Assembly (NCBI GenBank): GCA_007922195.1
Contig: ML681997.1
Location: forward strand, 13,640,912 to 13,704,911
Source of the DNA: Podocnemis expansa
Lineage: Eukaryota; Chordata; Testudines; Podocnemididae
Length of the DNA stretch: 64,000 bases
Direction of reading: 5' to 3'
The position numbers and the translations under genes are program-made. The notes beneath the pieces are model-generated. The model was not told the DNA's origin and did no database searches. It saw nothing but the letters and a program-made list of their open reading frames with translations. How positions within the stretch are numbered: position 1 is the first letter of the stretch; each line of letters begins with the position of its first letter. This document shows positions 52,011 through 63,775 of the stretch, one piece after another.

Positions 52011-53494
52011 TTTCCAATTAACTTAGTGGCTGGTTTCTGGTCTAAGACATGTGGATTTATAGCCATTCCAAAACTGTCTTTTTAAAAAAAGAAAATATTT
52101 TCTTCTTGAAACTCTAGAAGTTCTTATTCTTCATATAAATGCTCAGTTTCCTCCTCCCCCCAAGTTCTTCTAAGCTGTTGGACTCAGGTATCATGTGGGG
52201 CCCATAGATCTCAGGGTATCAATGAAGTCCCATGGGCTAACTGTGAAAAAGCCATTCCTTTTATCAATTTTATTTTTTTACCTTTAATACCATTGAATGC
52301 CCCCTCCCTCCTTGCTCTTGCATCACGAGAAAGTAACATTGAAGGCAAGGAGCTGGAACTGACCCAAGACCAACAATTAATTGCAGCGAGGTTACTAAAC
52401 TGCTGACAGATTACAACTGGTGCTCACAGCCATCTACCAAAAGTGCAAACACACACACAAAAGCATTCGTTGTGACACTGTGGCATGGAAAACAATTTTA
52501 GCCCAGGAAAACGTTTGAGAAACTACATTCTTCAATGATCTGTGGTCCTGAGATCCCCAAGATGGGTGCTTTAGCTTGCATACAGTTTGGGGTCAGAAGC
52601 ACAGCTGGCCATCACTGCAGTAGGGGAATACCCAGCTTCCTGAAGTTCCATCCAGTTTTTTTGTCCTCCTCGTGGGTGGCAGTTCAGCCAGGCCTCCCAG
52701 CTGCGTAGCTTATCAGAGGGAAATTCCAAATCTCATTTCTAGTTTTCTGACTAACAATTTGGCTCAGTAACTTTGTCTAATTCCCAGAAGCTTCTCAGGG
52801 CAGCCTTTGTATTTCAGGGCAGATCGTCTCCTGAGTTCCACTTCCCTTTCTAAGGAATTTGCAGCTGCTGGTGCCCCAGCAGGTTACAGCAAGCAAGGTG
52901 GGCCAAGCAAAGCCAGAGGCAAAAGGAAAAGTGCATCTTTTTTGCTTCACCTCCTCATTCAGGGTCTTGCTGGGGAGTCTAGCCACTTCTGGGGACCGAA
53001 TGTAGATCGAAACTTCCCTCAGCTCAAATAAAAGGGCCTGAGCTCTTCTCTACATGGCAGGAATGAAGAACTAGCTCCAAGCAGAGTGTACTGAATGTTA
53101 TGAAATTTAAGAACTCTGCAGCTGCTCTCAGCAAGATAACAGCCACAAATCCCAACTCCTGCACCCTGGGAAGATATAATAGAGGGATGGGGATTTCCTG
53201 TCACTTAACGGAAGTCTTAATCAGCCCCTGGCTCACCATGCCCTAACTGTTGGGAGCTGTTTTTATGGCTCACCATGCCTAGTGCCAAGGTTATTGTTCC
53301 CAGCTTGTGTTGCAGGTTGCCATACCTCCCGACCAGCTCCACCTCTGTCTCTAGTAAGTAGGTTTGGAGTGGTGAGAGGGAGAGCAGCCAGACACAGGAA
53401 CTATAGCAGACAGTAAGGGGCTTTGGGGCCCTTATCTCCAGTCCTCCATTTTATAAGGTGAGTAGATTCCTCAGGGTGTACTAGTCCAAAAGTA
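52011..53494. other. Unique-looking DNA, nothing recognised
   Basis: Only short frames without recognisable motifs. Confidence 0.4.
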
Positions 53495-53502
53495 ACCTAG
53501 TA

Positions 53503-53619
53503 CAGAGCCGTAATTATGGCGGGGCAAGTGGGGCTTTGCTCCAGGCGTGCTGGGGTGGCTCCTTTGAGCCACTCCATTGAAATGCACCCCCAACGTGGCA
53601 TTCTTTAGTTATGGCTCTG
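53503..53619. mobile_element. 117-bp hAT MITE
   Basis: The ends CAGAGCCGTAATTATGGC and (complement) CAGAGCCATAACTAAAG are inverted repeats. ACCTAGTA and ACCTAATA flank the element (7 of 8). Confidence 0.9.
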
Positions 53620-53627
53620 ACCTAATA

Positions 53628-55973
53628 TCACAGTTAATACATATATGAGACTATTTCACCTGATGGTGAGGGCCCAGCAGCTCTAACAGGGGCACACATG
53701 AATAAGAGCCCCTTCATTACACAGACCCTTCATGAGCAGTCCTGTCCAGGCAAGCATTGCCTTAATCCCCTCCTTCAGGCGTGAAAGGTACCCGGTCCCA
53801 CTGAAACAAAATAGCTGTGAAATAATTTAGCAGGACTCCATACTAAGAGAAAGCTGAAGCAAAAACACAGAGTAATACAGGTCCTGGGGTACTTTGCATT
53901 TATAGCACCAAGGGAGCCGGTCCTAGGCCTGGGCTGAGGATGAACACTGTCAGCTACAAGGTCTCAGCTGAGAATGTTAACAAAAGATGAAGATGGCCCT
54001 ACAAGAAACCAAATGGCATCAAAGCAACAAAACCAGTTTTTAATGAAGCCTCTTAGGAATTCTGATCTCATACACAGGCATGCTTCAGAGATTCAGGATT
54101 TATTGAAGACCCAGTGCCAGCTCTCTCCTCTGCACTTCACCCTCTCCCATCCCTTGGCAGACCTCTGGGTCCAACTGCATATTCTTAATTCATGAATATA
54201 GATGCAGGTTTTTTAAAGGAATCCTCCCCATTCCATTCAGGAAATGGGCACCAAAAAGACAAGGTCCCGCACCTTCCAACTGGAATACCTTTAGCTGGTT
54301 TCACTGAGGTCTTGGAGCACTCTTACTTCCCTCAGAAACATACTCTAGGTTTGATGGGCAACACATCTGATGGTGTTTTTGATCAACCCTGTCCAAGGAA
54401 GAAATTTTCTTGGGCTCAATGGTGTAAAGTTCCCTATCTCTTTGCACTGTCTATCAAGGGAAGATCAATGCCAAGATTTACATACCTGAAGTAGGATTAG
54501 CAAACTGGGGCCTGCACCTAGATGTATTCTCACACATTGTAAATCAATTTGATGGGCTGGTGTTTGACCTCTTTGCATCCAGGATGAGCAAATGAAGTCT
54601 TGATCCCTCATTGTGCATCAGGACCTGGCATGTGAGCTGCTGAATGACGACTCACGAAGCTGGGCAAGATCACTGCCATGTTTTCCCATGTCTTCTACTG
54701 CTCACCAGAAAATAGGAAGGAGAAAGCATCAGTGAAACTATTTATGCCTTTCTGGTGAAAGAAAGTGTGGCTCTTGGGCCTGATAAACATCAGAAGCCCA
54801 ATGCTAGGTTAATCTCACAGCAGACGTCTGCTATTGCAACAGCAATCCTCTGGATAGGACCAGCCAAATTCAAAATAGATACTTTAATAAAATCATGGTC
54901 ATAGAGCCAAAGTCAATAAATAGAACATGTTCCAGTTGGTGGTGCAAAGTCCACAGTTTAACATCCACGTTAAACAATTGAAACATGTTAGCTTTGAGTT
55001 TCTCCAGCACAGATTTAATTTAAGAAAGTCAAATGGAAGCATCCTGACCGACATTGTTCTCCTACTGGGAAAGAAATTAAGGGAGTAGGGCATTCTGCTG
55101 CTGCTAGAGGTGGATCTTTCTTGCTGTGCTCCCAGGCAAAGTACCTATTTGTAATGGATCTGTGGAGGATTTCTGGTAGGAACAAATACATTTTCTTATT
55201 TCCCTCTCATCTCATACAATGGTGTGACCTACACCACCTCAGACTAGATTTGAACTAGCATTCTTGAAGAAAGACCTTCTTCATTCCATTACTGAGTATC
55301 CAAGTTCTCTTCCACACTTGCTTTATTGTAGTAGTCAAAAATCATGAACTAGCACAACTCTGGCATGCAATAATAAACTGAATTCATGATGCAGAAGATA
55401 ATGTAACTAAACAGCAAACACTGTTGTAAAGCTTAAAAAGCTATAGTGAAATGGTTACATAGGAAGTATTTTATAGTGCGTGATGGCACAGAAGATGGAG
55501 AAACAGAGGGGTATCAGCAAAATGATACAATAAGATGTCGACAAAGATATTAATGTTTATAATTAGCACCACAGGTGTCCATGGTGCATTGCAGAGAACA
55601 AAACCATCATCTCTTTCTTAGAAAATTTACATGCTATTTACACACACACACAATTATACTCCTCACCTTCCATCTTTGAGAGTTATTACTGACAAGTAGG
55701 AAGTGAATATTTCATAAGGCTAATAAAAGTGTAATTGAAAAATTAAGAGAAGCATTAACAAACAGACCCTGTACTTAAACAAGGTACAGTTTGTTCTTAC
55801 AGTAGATTAGTTGCTGGCCCACATTTATTTGTGGCTGTTATCTAAAGGATGCACGGTATATAAGAAAAAGGGGCTGTGACCTGCTACCAAATGAAGTCTA
55901 TAAATATCAATATCAGCTAAATTATTTCATAGTAATTTCTTCACTGGTCCGTTATTTAAAACACTCTGACTGT
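53628..55973. other. Unique-looking DNA, no gene recognised
   Basis: Frames of up to 100 codons lack known motifs. An ACAC tract lies near 55641. Confidence 0.4.
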
Positions 55974-56926
55974 AAAAAAAAAAAAATGTTGAACCCCGGG
56001 TTCGCGATGTGACTGGGATGGACTGGCGACACCCACCAATGAGACAGACACCAGTTCAAGTAAACAAAAAAGCTACTTTTATAGTGACACCTTAAACACC
56101 TTTAACCACTTAACAGTGTAAAACAAGGAGATCTATACAAAAACACTTGTAATCAACTAACAATATGAAGCAAAAGTCTATATAGGACACTTATAACCAA
56201 CTAATAGCATAAAGCAAAATCTAAATAAACCCTTATAACTAAATGACAATATAAAGCTAAAAACCTATGCAAAGCACTTATAACCAAGTAACAGTGTGGA
56301 GCAAGAAAGTCTATATAAAGCACCTGTAAAACACCTCCAGCCAAACAATAGGATAAAGTATGAGAGTCTATGCAAAACACTTACAACCTACAAAAGTACT
56401 TATAGTTAAATAACAGTATGGATTAATGACCTACAAGAGGATGGCCATAATAAGTCAAGGACTTTTCTGGCCTTTTACTGCCTCAACATCGGTATAGGCA
56501 CTGACCAGCCCACCCAACGCGTATTTACCAATGGCTGGAAGCCATTCCTCCTTGCTAGCCAAGAAGGGTGGGCGGCAGAATGAAAAAAGTCAGATGAGAC
56601 TAAAATAAACCCCCACACTCCCCCTGTGTACACTGGGGAAGTTTAGGGCCAGCAGTTTAGAGCAGAAGCAAAGTAATGAACAATTATACAGTAAGAAGGA
56701 TGCAAAATACAAATGACTAACAAAACACCTGGCAAATTAACAATACAAAACTATGCTAGACCTTAATCAACTATATCATAAAAAGATTATGCAGGATACA
56801 GAGAAAATAATAACTACACAAACTATGCAAAACTCAGGTGAAGAAGCTACAATCACAGACTATATATAAATGGTACCAAGTAGAATGATTAAGAGAAGGT
56901 AGGAGGCCTATATCCATTTATAATAC

Positions 56927-56980
56927 CTGTCCCAGGACCGCAGTAGAACCCAAAGCGAGGAGGCAGACCAGCTGCAGCAT
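56927..56980 (-). CDS. Putative signal-peptide mini-exon
   Basis: On the minus strand ATG at 56980 (purine G at -3) opens 18 codons, MLQLVCLLALGSTAVLGQ, a classic secretion signal shape with a hydrophobic core and small residues before a cleavage point. The next bases are GTATTATAA: read through, it stops two codons later; spliced at CAG|GTATTA it would be a phase-0 first exon. A TATA-like ATTAAAAC lies about 170 nt upstream. It lies inside the unclassified element. It may be a first exon of an element-borne or host secreted protein, a 20-residue peptide, or chance. No downstream exon was recognised. Confidence 0.3.
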
Positions 56981-57483
56981 CTCAGCACTTAATCGTTCGG
57001 CCGGCAATCCGTGTACACCCCCCCCCAAAAAAAGAGGGTCTCGGGGGTGGGTACTCCCTGTCTCAGTCGGGGGATCAGTCCGACCGGGTCACGACGTGCC
57101 CTTTAGAATCCGAGGGTGGGAGAACAACAAGCTAGCTGAGATGGGGTTTTAATAGAATTTTGCCCAGCCAGAGTAAAAGTAGCCAATTAGGAGTGGGATC
57201 CTGGTCAGGACCAATGATAAAACTGGGACCCCAGACAATGACGACTCCTTTGTGGTGATGGGGGTGCCGAGAAACTGTTCAGGGGGGATAGGAACTCACC
57301 CCCCTTCTTGTTGACACAAAGCTAGGGAGGAAGAAACTCACACAGGAGATTGAGAGCCATCAGGGGAGATTGATACTTAACGTTCTTCCCCCTTGTGCTG
57401 GATGGCCCGGAGATGGAGGCCCATCAGGGAGCATAATCCAGGAGGCTACGTGGGGGGCAGGGTGGCCATCATGGCTGCCACCT

Positions 57484-57618
57484 GTCAAGTCAAGTCAAGT
57501 CAAGTCAAGTCAGGGCTGGAAGGGACCTCATGAGATCATCGAGTCCAACCCCCTGGGAATTGAACCCAGGACCTTCTGCATGTTAAGCAGAGGTGTTAGC
57601 CACTACACTATTCCACTG
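57484..57618 (-). mobile_element. tRNA-Val-like SINE with CR1-like tail and (TTGAC)n end
   Basis: Read on the minus strand: AATAGTGTAGTGGCTAACACC, CTGCTTAACATGCAGAAGG, GGGTTCAATTCCCAGGGGG, then GGACTCGATGATCTCATGAGG and CCCTTCCAGCCCTGAC, ending in about five units of TTGAC. It is the better preserved of the two copies; the other is at 33091. Confidence 0.85.
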
Positions 57619-57639
57619 ACAAAAAAAAAAAAAACTCAA

Positions 57640-59400
57640 TATTTTTTTTAAAGTTTAAGTCCTGAGTGAATTCAAACAGTGTATTACAGTGGAAACACTG
57701 TCACTTCTACCTCTTTTATAATATTGCAGTAACACCACTCATGTTGCAAGTGAGAGAGGATCTCGGGTATAAAAGGGTTTGAGGAGTAAAGGAAAAAAGA
57801 CAAGACATTTGTTTGACCTTTTAAGAGAGGGCTTAACATGCAAATTAAAGCATCTTTATAAGCAATAGTATTTGTCAGATGCTCATTTTTGCTAGAAAAA
57901 TTCAAACCTGTTCCTTATTTATGGTTAAAACTAAAATGTAGTTTTGAGTATAATTTCTCCAGTGAGCCCCTACCAAGTCTCCCCATAATTTTCACCGCAA
58001 AAGAATTTGAGAAAAGTTCTACATTTTGTGTTTAATCAGAGTTGAGCTTGTTTGAGCGAAATCTCATCCGCTGTTCTTGACTGATATATATACAAAAACA
58101 GTTGCCCTATATGTTTAAATCAGCAATTTTATACATTCATAATTCAGCAGCTAATATTTTGTTCTACCTTTACTTGATTAAAGTGTCAGTGAGATCTAAA
58201 GAACAAGCCAAATCTGAAGATATAGTATATGTAAAGCTGACTAAGAAATTCAAGTTTGCATGCGTATGGCACTAAATATAATATTGACAAAAATTTACAA
58301 GAGGCATATGCACGGCAAGGACAAGTCTGAGTTTGCAGACCTAACTATTCTTTTCCCAGTTTCCATGTGCTCTGTTTCACTGCTTTTCTTTTATATTATT
58401 GTTAATCTCTTGCTTGAAACATCAGAGAATATTCAAAGGACACTTTTATATCATGCTGGGCTCCAAGGAATGTGGGGCACTTATTTTGTTTAAAAGAGCA
58501 GTCAGGCAACTGGGAGCGTGAGCAAAAAATCCAGGCAGAATGGCAGGGGCAATTTTAGAGAACAAAAGAACTAGGAGACTGAACTATAAGTTCTGCTCAT
58601 TGTTTGTCATTGACTTTTTAAAGATGACAGATTATTTCCCCTTCACATTCTATTTCCCTTCCTCTAAGTTTATAGTGGAAGTGTTTTTGCTTGATAAAAA
58701 TGATTTTTAAAAAATCATTGCTGCAGTTATAGACCCACCTCTGTCCATTAGACCCCGCCAAAAAAAAAATCCAAAACATAATACAAGATACAGCAAACAA
58801 AGAGTTGATTTGTACATATTTGGTTTGCTTGGTAGGTTATACTACTATGCTAATTGATTTGTAGTCCAATGTTACAATTGTCAAAAACTTGGCTAGAATC
58901 AGTTTCCTCTTTTTAGGAGGCTTGATTGTTAAGAGTGTTGATTCTTAATTTCAGTAACCATTTCTGTCTTGTTTCTTCTTTCTTTCTTCCCCCCTAATCT
59001 CACTCTCCTCCCTCTAGAAGGTAAGTTGCACTACAGAAACCCAGATGCTAACATTTTTCTCTGTGTTCATACTGGCTTGAAATTATTGCAATTTTTTAAC
59101 AGGAGGAAGCAGATTTTAGCAGAGTTTATTACACAGTTCCCCCCAAAATAAACTCCTAGAAGTATGAGAATCCCTTGTGCATAATATTTGTTTTTAAAGG
59201 AGGGGAAAAAACAAACTTTTAAAAGCCTGTTATATGCTTCACATAAGGCAATTTGGGGCAGACTCACGTTGGCGTAACACTCCAGTCAAGAGTATATTCT
59301 GTGGTGCCAGCTCTAAACATTTCCAGGTCATCCAATCTGCTTCTCACCCCACCCCACATTAAAGAATTAAGCAAAATGGAGTGTGTCATGTATCCTCTCC
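57640..59400. other. AT-rich DNA, no gene recognised
   Basis: No coding domain was seen. The notable site is the splice-like motif at 59018-59021. Confidence 0.4.
58962..59028 (+). promoter_or_regulatory. Strong acceptor abutting consensus donor (recursive splice-like site)
   Basis: A pyrimidine-rich tract of over 50 nt (about 58962-59015) with a CTAAT branch-like motif leads into CCTCTAGAAG|GTAAGTTG. Either AG|AAG|GTAAGT is a 3-nt microexon, or AAG|GTAAGT is an acceptor joined directly to a donor, as in recursive splicing of long introns. No coding exon is seen nearby. Confidence 0.35.
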
Positions 59401-59404
59401 CAGT

Positions 59405-59670
59405 TCCTTGCCAATGACTGGAAGCTGAAGCTGGACAAATTCAGACTGCAAATATTGCATAAACAGTGAGAGTAATTAAATATTGGAACAGTTTACCCAG
59501 GGTCATGATGGAGTCTCCATCACCAATTGTTTTTTAAGTCAAGACTGGATGTTCTTCTAAAAGATTTGTTCTAGGAACTATTCTAGTGAAGTTCTGTGGT
59601 CTGTGTGATACAAGAGGTCACACCATTAGATGGTCCCTTCTGGTTTTGGAAATCCATGTCAGAAATTCTG
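59405..59670 (+). mobile_element. Old CR1 LINE 3' end
   Basis: CCAATGACTGGAAGCTGAAGC, GTTTTTTAAGTCAAGACTGG and TTAGATGGTCCCTTCTGG are typical of the CR1 ORF2 end and 3'UTR. Diverged and short. Confidence 0.75.
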
Positions 59671-59679
59671 TTGTACACT

Positions 59680-62296
59680 TCACAATACAGGCCCTCATTC
59701 AACAATGAGCTCTGTGGAGGCAGATCCCTGCACCCACATGGAATCCCAATGACTTCAGTGGCCCTACATGTACACAATTGTCTGACCACATGGAGATGGT
59801 TGAAGGACCAGCGCCATATTGCACAAATTAGATTTATGCTAAAGAATTGAGAAAAGTAGCTACAAGCACCCATCACCATAGAAGCTTAGCATTCCCTAGG
59901 TAAGTTAGGTCTGCAAGAATGAAATGCTTTGCACAGAATTATTCAGACCACTGAAGTCAATAGCAAAACTCTCATTGACTTAACTGGGGTGAACACCCAG
60001 CCTCATAAGCATAGATGGCAGATACAACAGATTAAGCCGTCCCAAACAACTGCCAATAAAAGCTTTGCCTCTTTGCCCTACCCACACTCCACCCCTGCTC
60101 CACCCCAGGCCCCACTCCCATGCAACCTTGTTCCCCTCAGGGGCCCTCTCTGCCTATCACTCACATCCTACAAGCAGTAGGGTAAGTAGGAGAGCCTCAG
60201 GGGAGGGGGCCAAGCAGAAGCAAGGCCTGAGGCAAAGACAAGATGGCATGCATGGGAGACCTCAGGAGAAAGGGTGGGACATACTCCAAGCACAAGTGAG
60301 CCCCTACTAAGTCTCCCTAAAGTCAGGAATCACATGCCACCCATGTGCCTCTTGCTTTTTTCTCTCTGCTTGGAGCAGGTGACGCTGGTTAGGAAACTGT
60401 AAATGCACATGCATGTATGTATGCGGAGATGGAAGAAGATCATTTCATCCTCACTGATGCTTCTAGAGTCATTAGAGAAATAATTTCTATTATCCCTCTT
60501 TCAGCTTCACTCAATATTTACAGTATTACCTTCAATGCATTAGTGATGTTTTTCATTCACACCAACTGCCTGCCAAGATGTTTTAGCTAATTGTGCTTGG
60601 TGATAGAATTCAAGCATCTTGAGTCATCAAAATCCTTGGCAATAATGTCCAACATCAAATAGACTCAGGAGCTAATACAGATTTTTTTAAAAAGTCAGCA
60701 ACTCCTTTTGATTTAGAGTTGTGTAAATCTGGTGCCATGAAAGCAGAAAAGCTGGTAGCAGTAGCCAGAACTGAGCAGAAGTTACATATGTCATTCTGGA
60801 AATGGACCTTTTGTCCTGACACGTAGCATTTCTGCTAGGCTGGTGTTGGCAATATGGTGCGAGGAGAACATTGGCTCTTGTGTGAAGGGGTGTTAGCAAC
60901 ACACGTACCTCTTACAACATTAGCCAGCTAATCTCCACTTGTTAGCTAACCAAGCCTGGGGGGAAAAAAAGTGGATCAATTATTCATAAGTTAAAATGTA
61001 CCCTTATTATGTCAGATGTTTCTCTGAATGCCTGACACTGCCCATTAACTCACCCTTTAATTTTAATTGCTTAACTAATGGCTACATTCAAGGTTAAATG
61101 AGCTTAAATCTTTATACTAAATGACAAAAAAAAATCAAGGTAGCATTGTGACACAGGGTGAGAAATTGGACCAAATATAATCTTTGACAGAGAATCTGAA
61201 GAAGTGACCCACTTCCCTTCTTGGGTCCAGGGCTGGGCAAAACTTGCACATTTCGTTTTAAAACAGAAACGTGACAGAAAGACCTGGGTTGTCAAAGCTA
61301 CCAGCTGTTTGAGCTGGCAGATGATGAGATTGTTCGCACCGCACTACTTCCTTACAACCCGCAGAGTTCTTGAGGCAAGTTGTTGCAATTACAAATACTT
61401 GAGTGAGGAAGTACTCACTCAAGGTAGAAAATGTTGTTCAAAGTGTTGCTTTGGAATGAGATATATCAAATAGCTTCCAAATGGAGAAAATTGGTTAGAA
61501 ACATGATTTATTTTTCCATGTTAAACTGGTAGTAGATTGACCCAGTGCTCTGCTGAGTTCTATGATAAATATTTAATACGGTACTCTTGATAAAGGAATG
61601 GGTTGGCTAACTGGGAAAGGAGTCATGGGAGAAGGAATACTTGAGTGAAAATGTGACCTCATTTGTTTGGAGGGGTGTGGAGGATTCAGCTTTGGAGGAC
61701 AGTACTGCAAAGAAAGGCTAACTGCTAGGGCAGGTAAGTCCCAGCAGCTGGGGCAGAAGGCGAGTTGTAGGTTTGTTCAGCCTGACTCTACCCCCACACA
61801 CCCACACTCTTCTGTTCCAGTCAGGGTGATGCTAGTGAAAGTCAGTCACACGCAAGGATATAAAAATTAGTTTAAATGTTCTAAAAACAGAATGGTTAAA
61901 TACATGGGGGGAGCCTTGCTGGGCTCTGCACCTCACTGACAAGCTACAACAGCCACACTGTGGCCTCCTGCCCGCCACACGGGCAGCTCTAACATGCAGG
62001 GAGCCGAGTTGAGCCCAGCTGTTCTCCTCCCTTGCTCCTGCACCATGCTCCATACCTATCCATGAGTAAGAGCTGCCCAGTGAATCTGGCTCCTGGAGAA
62101 GCTGCAATACCCCTCCCCCCCACTCAGCCAGTTTAAATGGTAATATAGTAAAACAGCTGATTACCATTTAGAGGTTGAGGCTTTAACATCCCTAGTCAGG
62201 CAGTGCTATTACACAGAGCTCTAAAGCCAGAGCTCAAATGGCAAACATCTCCTGCCAGGCCACTGGACAGTACCCATTCTACCTTGAGAACCTGGC
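59680..62296. other. Unique-looking DNA, no gene recognised
   Basis: Frames up to 111 codons have no known motif. A short G/C-rich stretch near 60060-60300 has no clear structure. Confidence 0.4.
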
Positions 62297-62304
62297 CTCT
62301 CAAG

Positions 62305-63040
62305 TAGAGCCCTGCACGGATACAAAAACATAGATTTGCATCCACTCCACATTCACTCAGTGTCAGCTTTTATCCAGTCTAAAGAGCCATATGCCAGGTT
62401 CTATGTCCATCCGCATCCACATCACCCCTCCTCACAGCAGCTCCTGCTCTGACTAGTGGAGCAGAGCCTCCGTCTAGCTGCCACAGCTTAGCTGAGGCTG
62501 GGGATGGGGGGAGTGGCCAGCAGATCTGAATGCAGTTCAGAGCCTCCTCTGGCCCTGATCTCAACCAATTTATTTTTATTGGCAAGGGAAGCTGGAGCTG
62601 CTGAGATCACTCAGCTGTTTAATGGCAGTTTCTAGTCATCTGATTGGGTGGCTGATAGTGAAGGAAGAGGTGGGGGGTAGCTGCCCATTACAAGTGAATT
62701 GGTGGAATGTGGGAACTGGGCACTAGAGCTCCTAGAGTAAGAGGTGAGACTAACCATTAAGCTGAGCTCCCATGAATGACGTCTCTGATTGGCAGGTGAC
62801 TGCAAGCAGAGCTGAGCTAGTATTGGCTGGAGTGCTTCCTCTATTCCCTGCTGTGCTGTTTAACATTGTTCACTGCTCTCCTCAGCTATGGCAGGGGGAG
62901 CAGCAGCAGCAGCAAATACACCTGGGCAGATAAAAAAAAAATAGAATCTGAATCTGAGCTCCAAACTGCAACAATGGATCTGCAGCTATCCAACAGATCT
63001 GAAGCAGATACCGATGGATCTACACAGGTCTGTGCTTAAG
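62305..63040. mobile_element. Degraded TAGAGCCCTGC-family element
   Basis: The left end is TAGAGCCCTGCACGGATAC. Near 62975-63030 are ACAGATCTGAAGCAGATACC and GGATCTACACAGGTCTGTG, a decayed right end. About 700 bp lie between, so this is larger than the copies at 14340 and 50354. No clear duplication. Confidence 0.5.
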
Positions 63041-63299
63041 TGTAGTGAGGTCAGTTCTGATATGACTGGAGAAGGAGTGCCCCACTCTACCAGTCTTCAA
63101 GACACACTCATTAGCAACAGCAGTTCCAACGTCTGCTGCCCAGGCCACCCACCTCAGGGCTGGTTTTCATTACAGAAATGAAGCCATGGTAGAACACACC
63201 TGTAGTAACGCCTGGGGGGGAAGGAGTTAACACTCTGGTCAGTGAGTCCCAGGACAGCCAATAGGAACAAAGCACAGGTTTTTGAATTGGAGCAGCAGC

Positions 63300-63515
63300 C
63301 TTGCCTGTGCCTGTTTGGATGTAGCAGAGCTCCTGTGAGAATCAGGAGGAGGCCAGAGGGGCCTGAGGAAGGATCTCCGGCCAGGGACAGGGCCGCCGAC
63401 AGCTGGGCCCCGGATCGCCAACCCGATTGGGCTGGAGATCCAGGGCACTGGTGCTGGGGCTTGGGGCACGTGCCCAGGCATGCCCAGCGCCAGCAACACC
63501 CCTGCCTATGATCCA
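63300..63515 (-). mobile_element. Fragment of the hAT family seen at 10500
   Basis: On the minus strand, GTTGCTGGCGCTGGGCATGC, GCCCAATCGGG and GGGGCCCAGCTGTCGGCGG follow the order of 10576-10760 (GTTGCTGGCGTTGGGCACTC, GCCCAATCGGG, GGGGCCCAGC). Only the GC-rich inside is matched; the termini were not found. Confidence 0.6.
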
Positions 63516-63775
63516 TGAGGAATGGAACAGAGAGAGATGATAAATTTTGTTTCAATCTTAAAAAGAAAAAGTTCCCGAGTGTCTCCCCCACCCCCAGTGC
63601 AATCCTACATTTGCTGCAGAACCAAACAACTCTTATGTGCCTCATCTTGCAGGCCACAAGTCAATTTGCATAACTCTCCTGGTCATTTCTCCTCCTTCTG
63701 TGTGTCCTGTTGCCATCCTTGGGTTAAGTCCTCAGAGATAAGAGGGTACTGTTTACATTCCCCACATCCTTTTAA

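Larger units (their letters stand above)
55987..57621 (-). mobile_element. Unclassified LTR-like element, 1.6 kb
   Basis: The segment begins TGTTGAACCCCGGGTTCGCG after a run of 13 A and ends CCACTGACA before a run of 14 A, giving TG...CA ends in an A-rich site. On the minus strand there are two TATA-like boxes: ATTAAAAC near 57150 and TATAAAAG near 56080. Between about 56115 and 56420 a degenerate repeat of about 55-60 bp (TATAACCAACTAA, AAGTCTATATA) occurs. The rightmost 135 bp are a tRNA-derived SINE. Either the SINE is part of the element or a separate older insertion, with the true right end near 57380. No retroviral gene is recognised. Confidence 0.5.
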
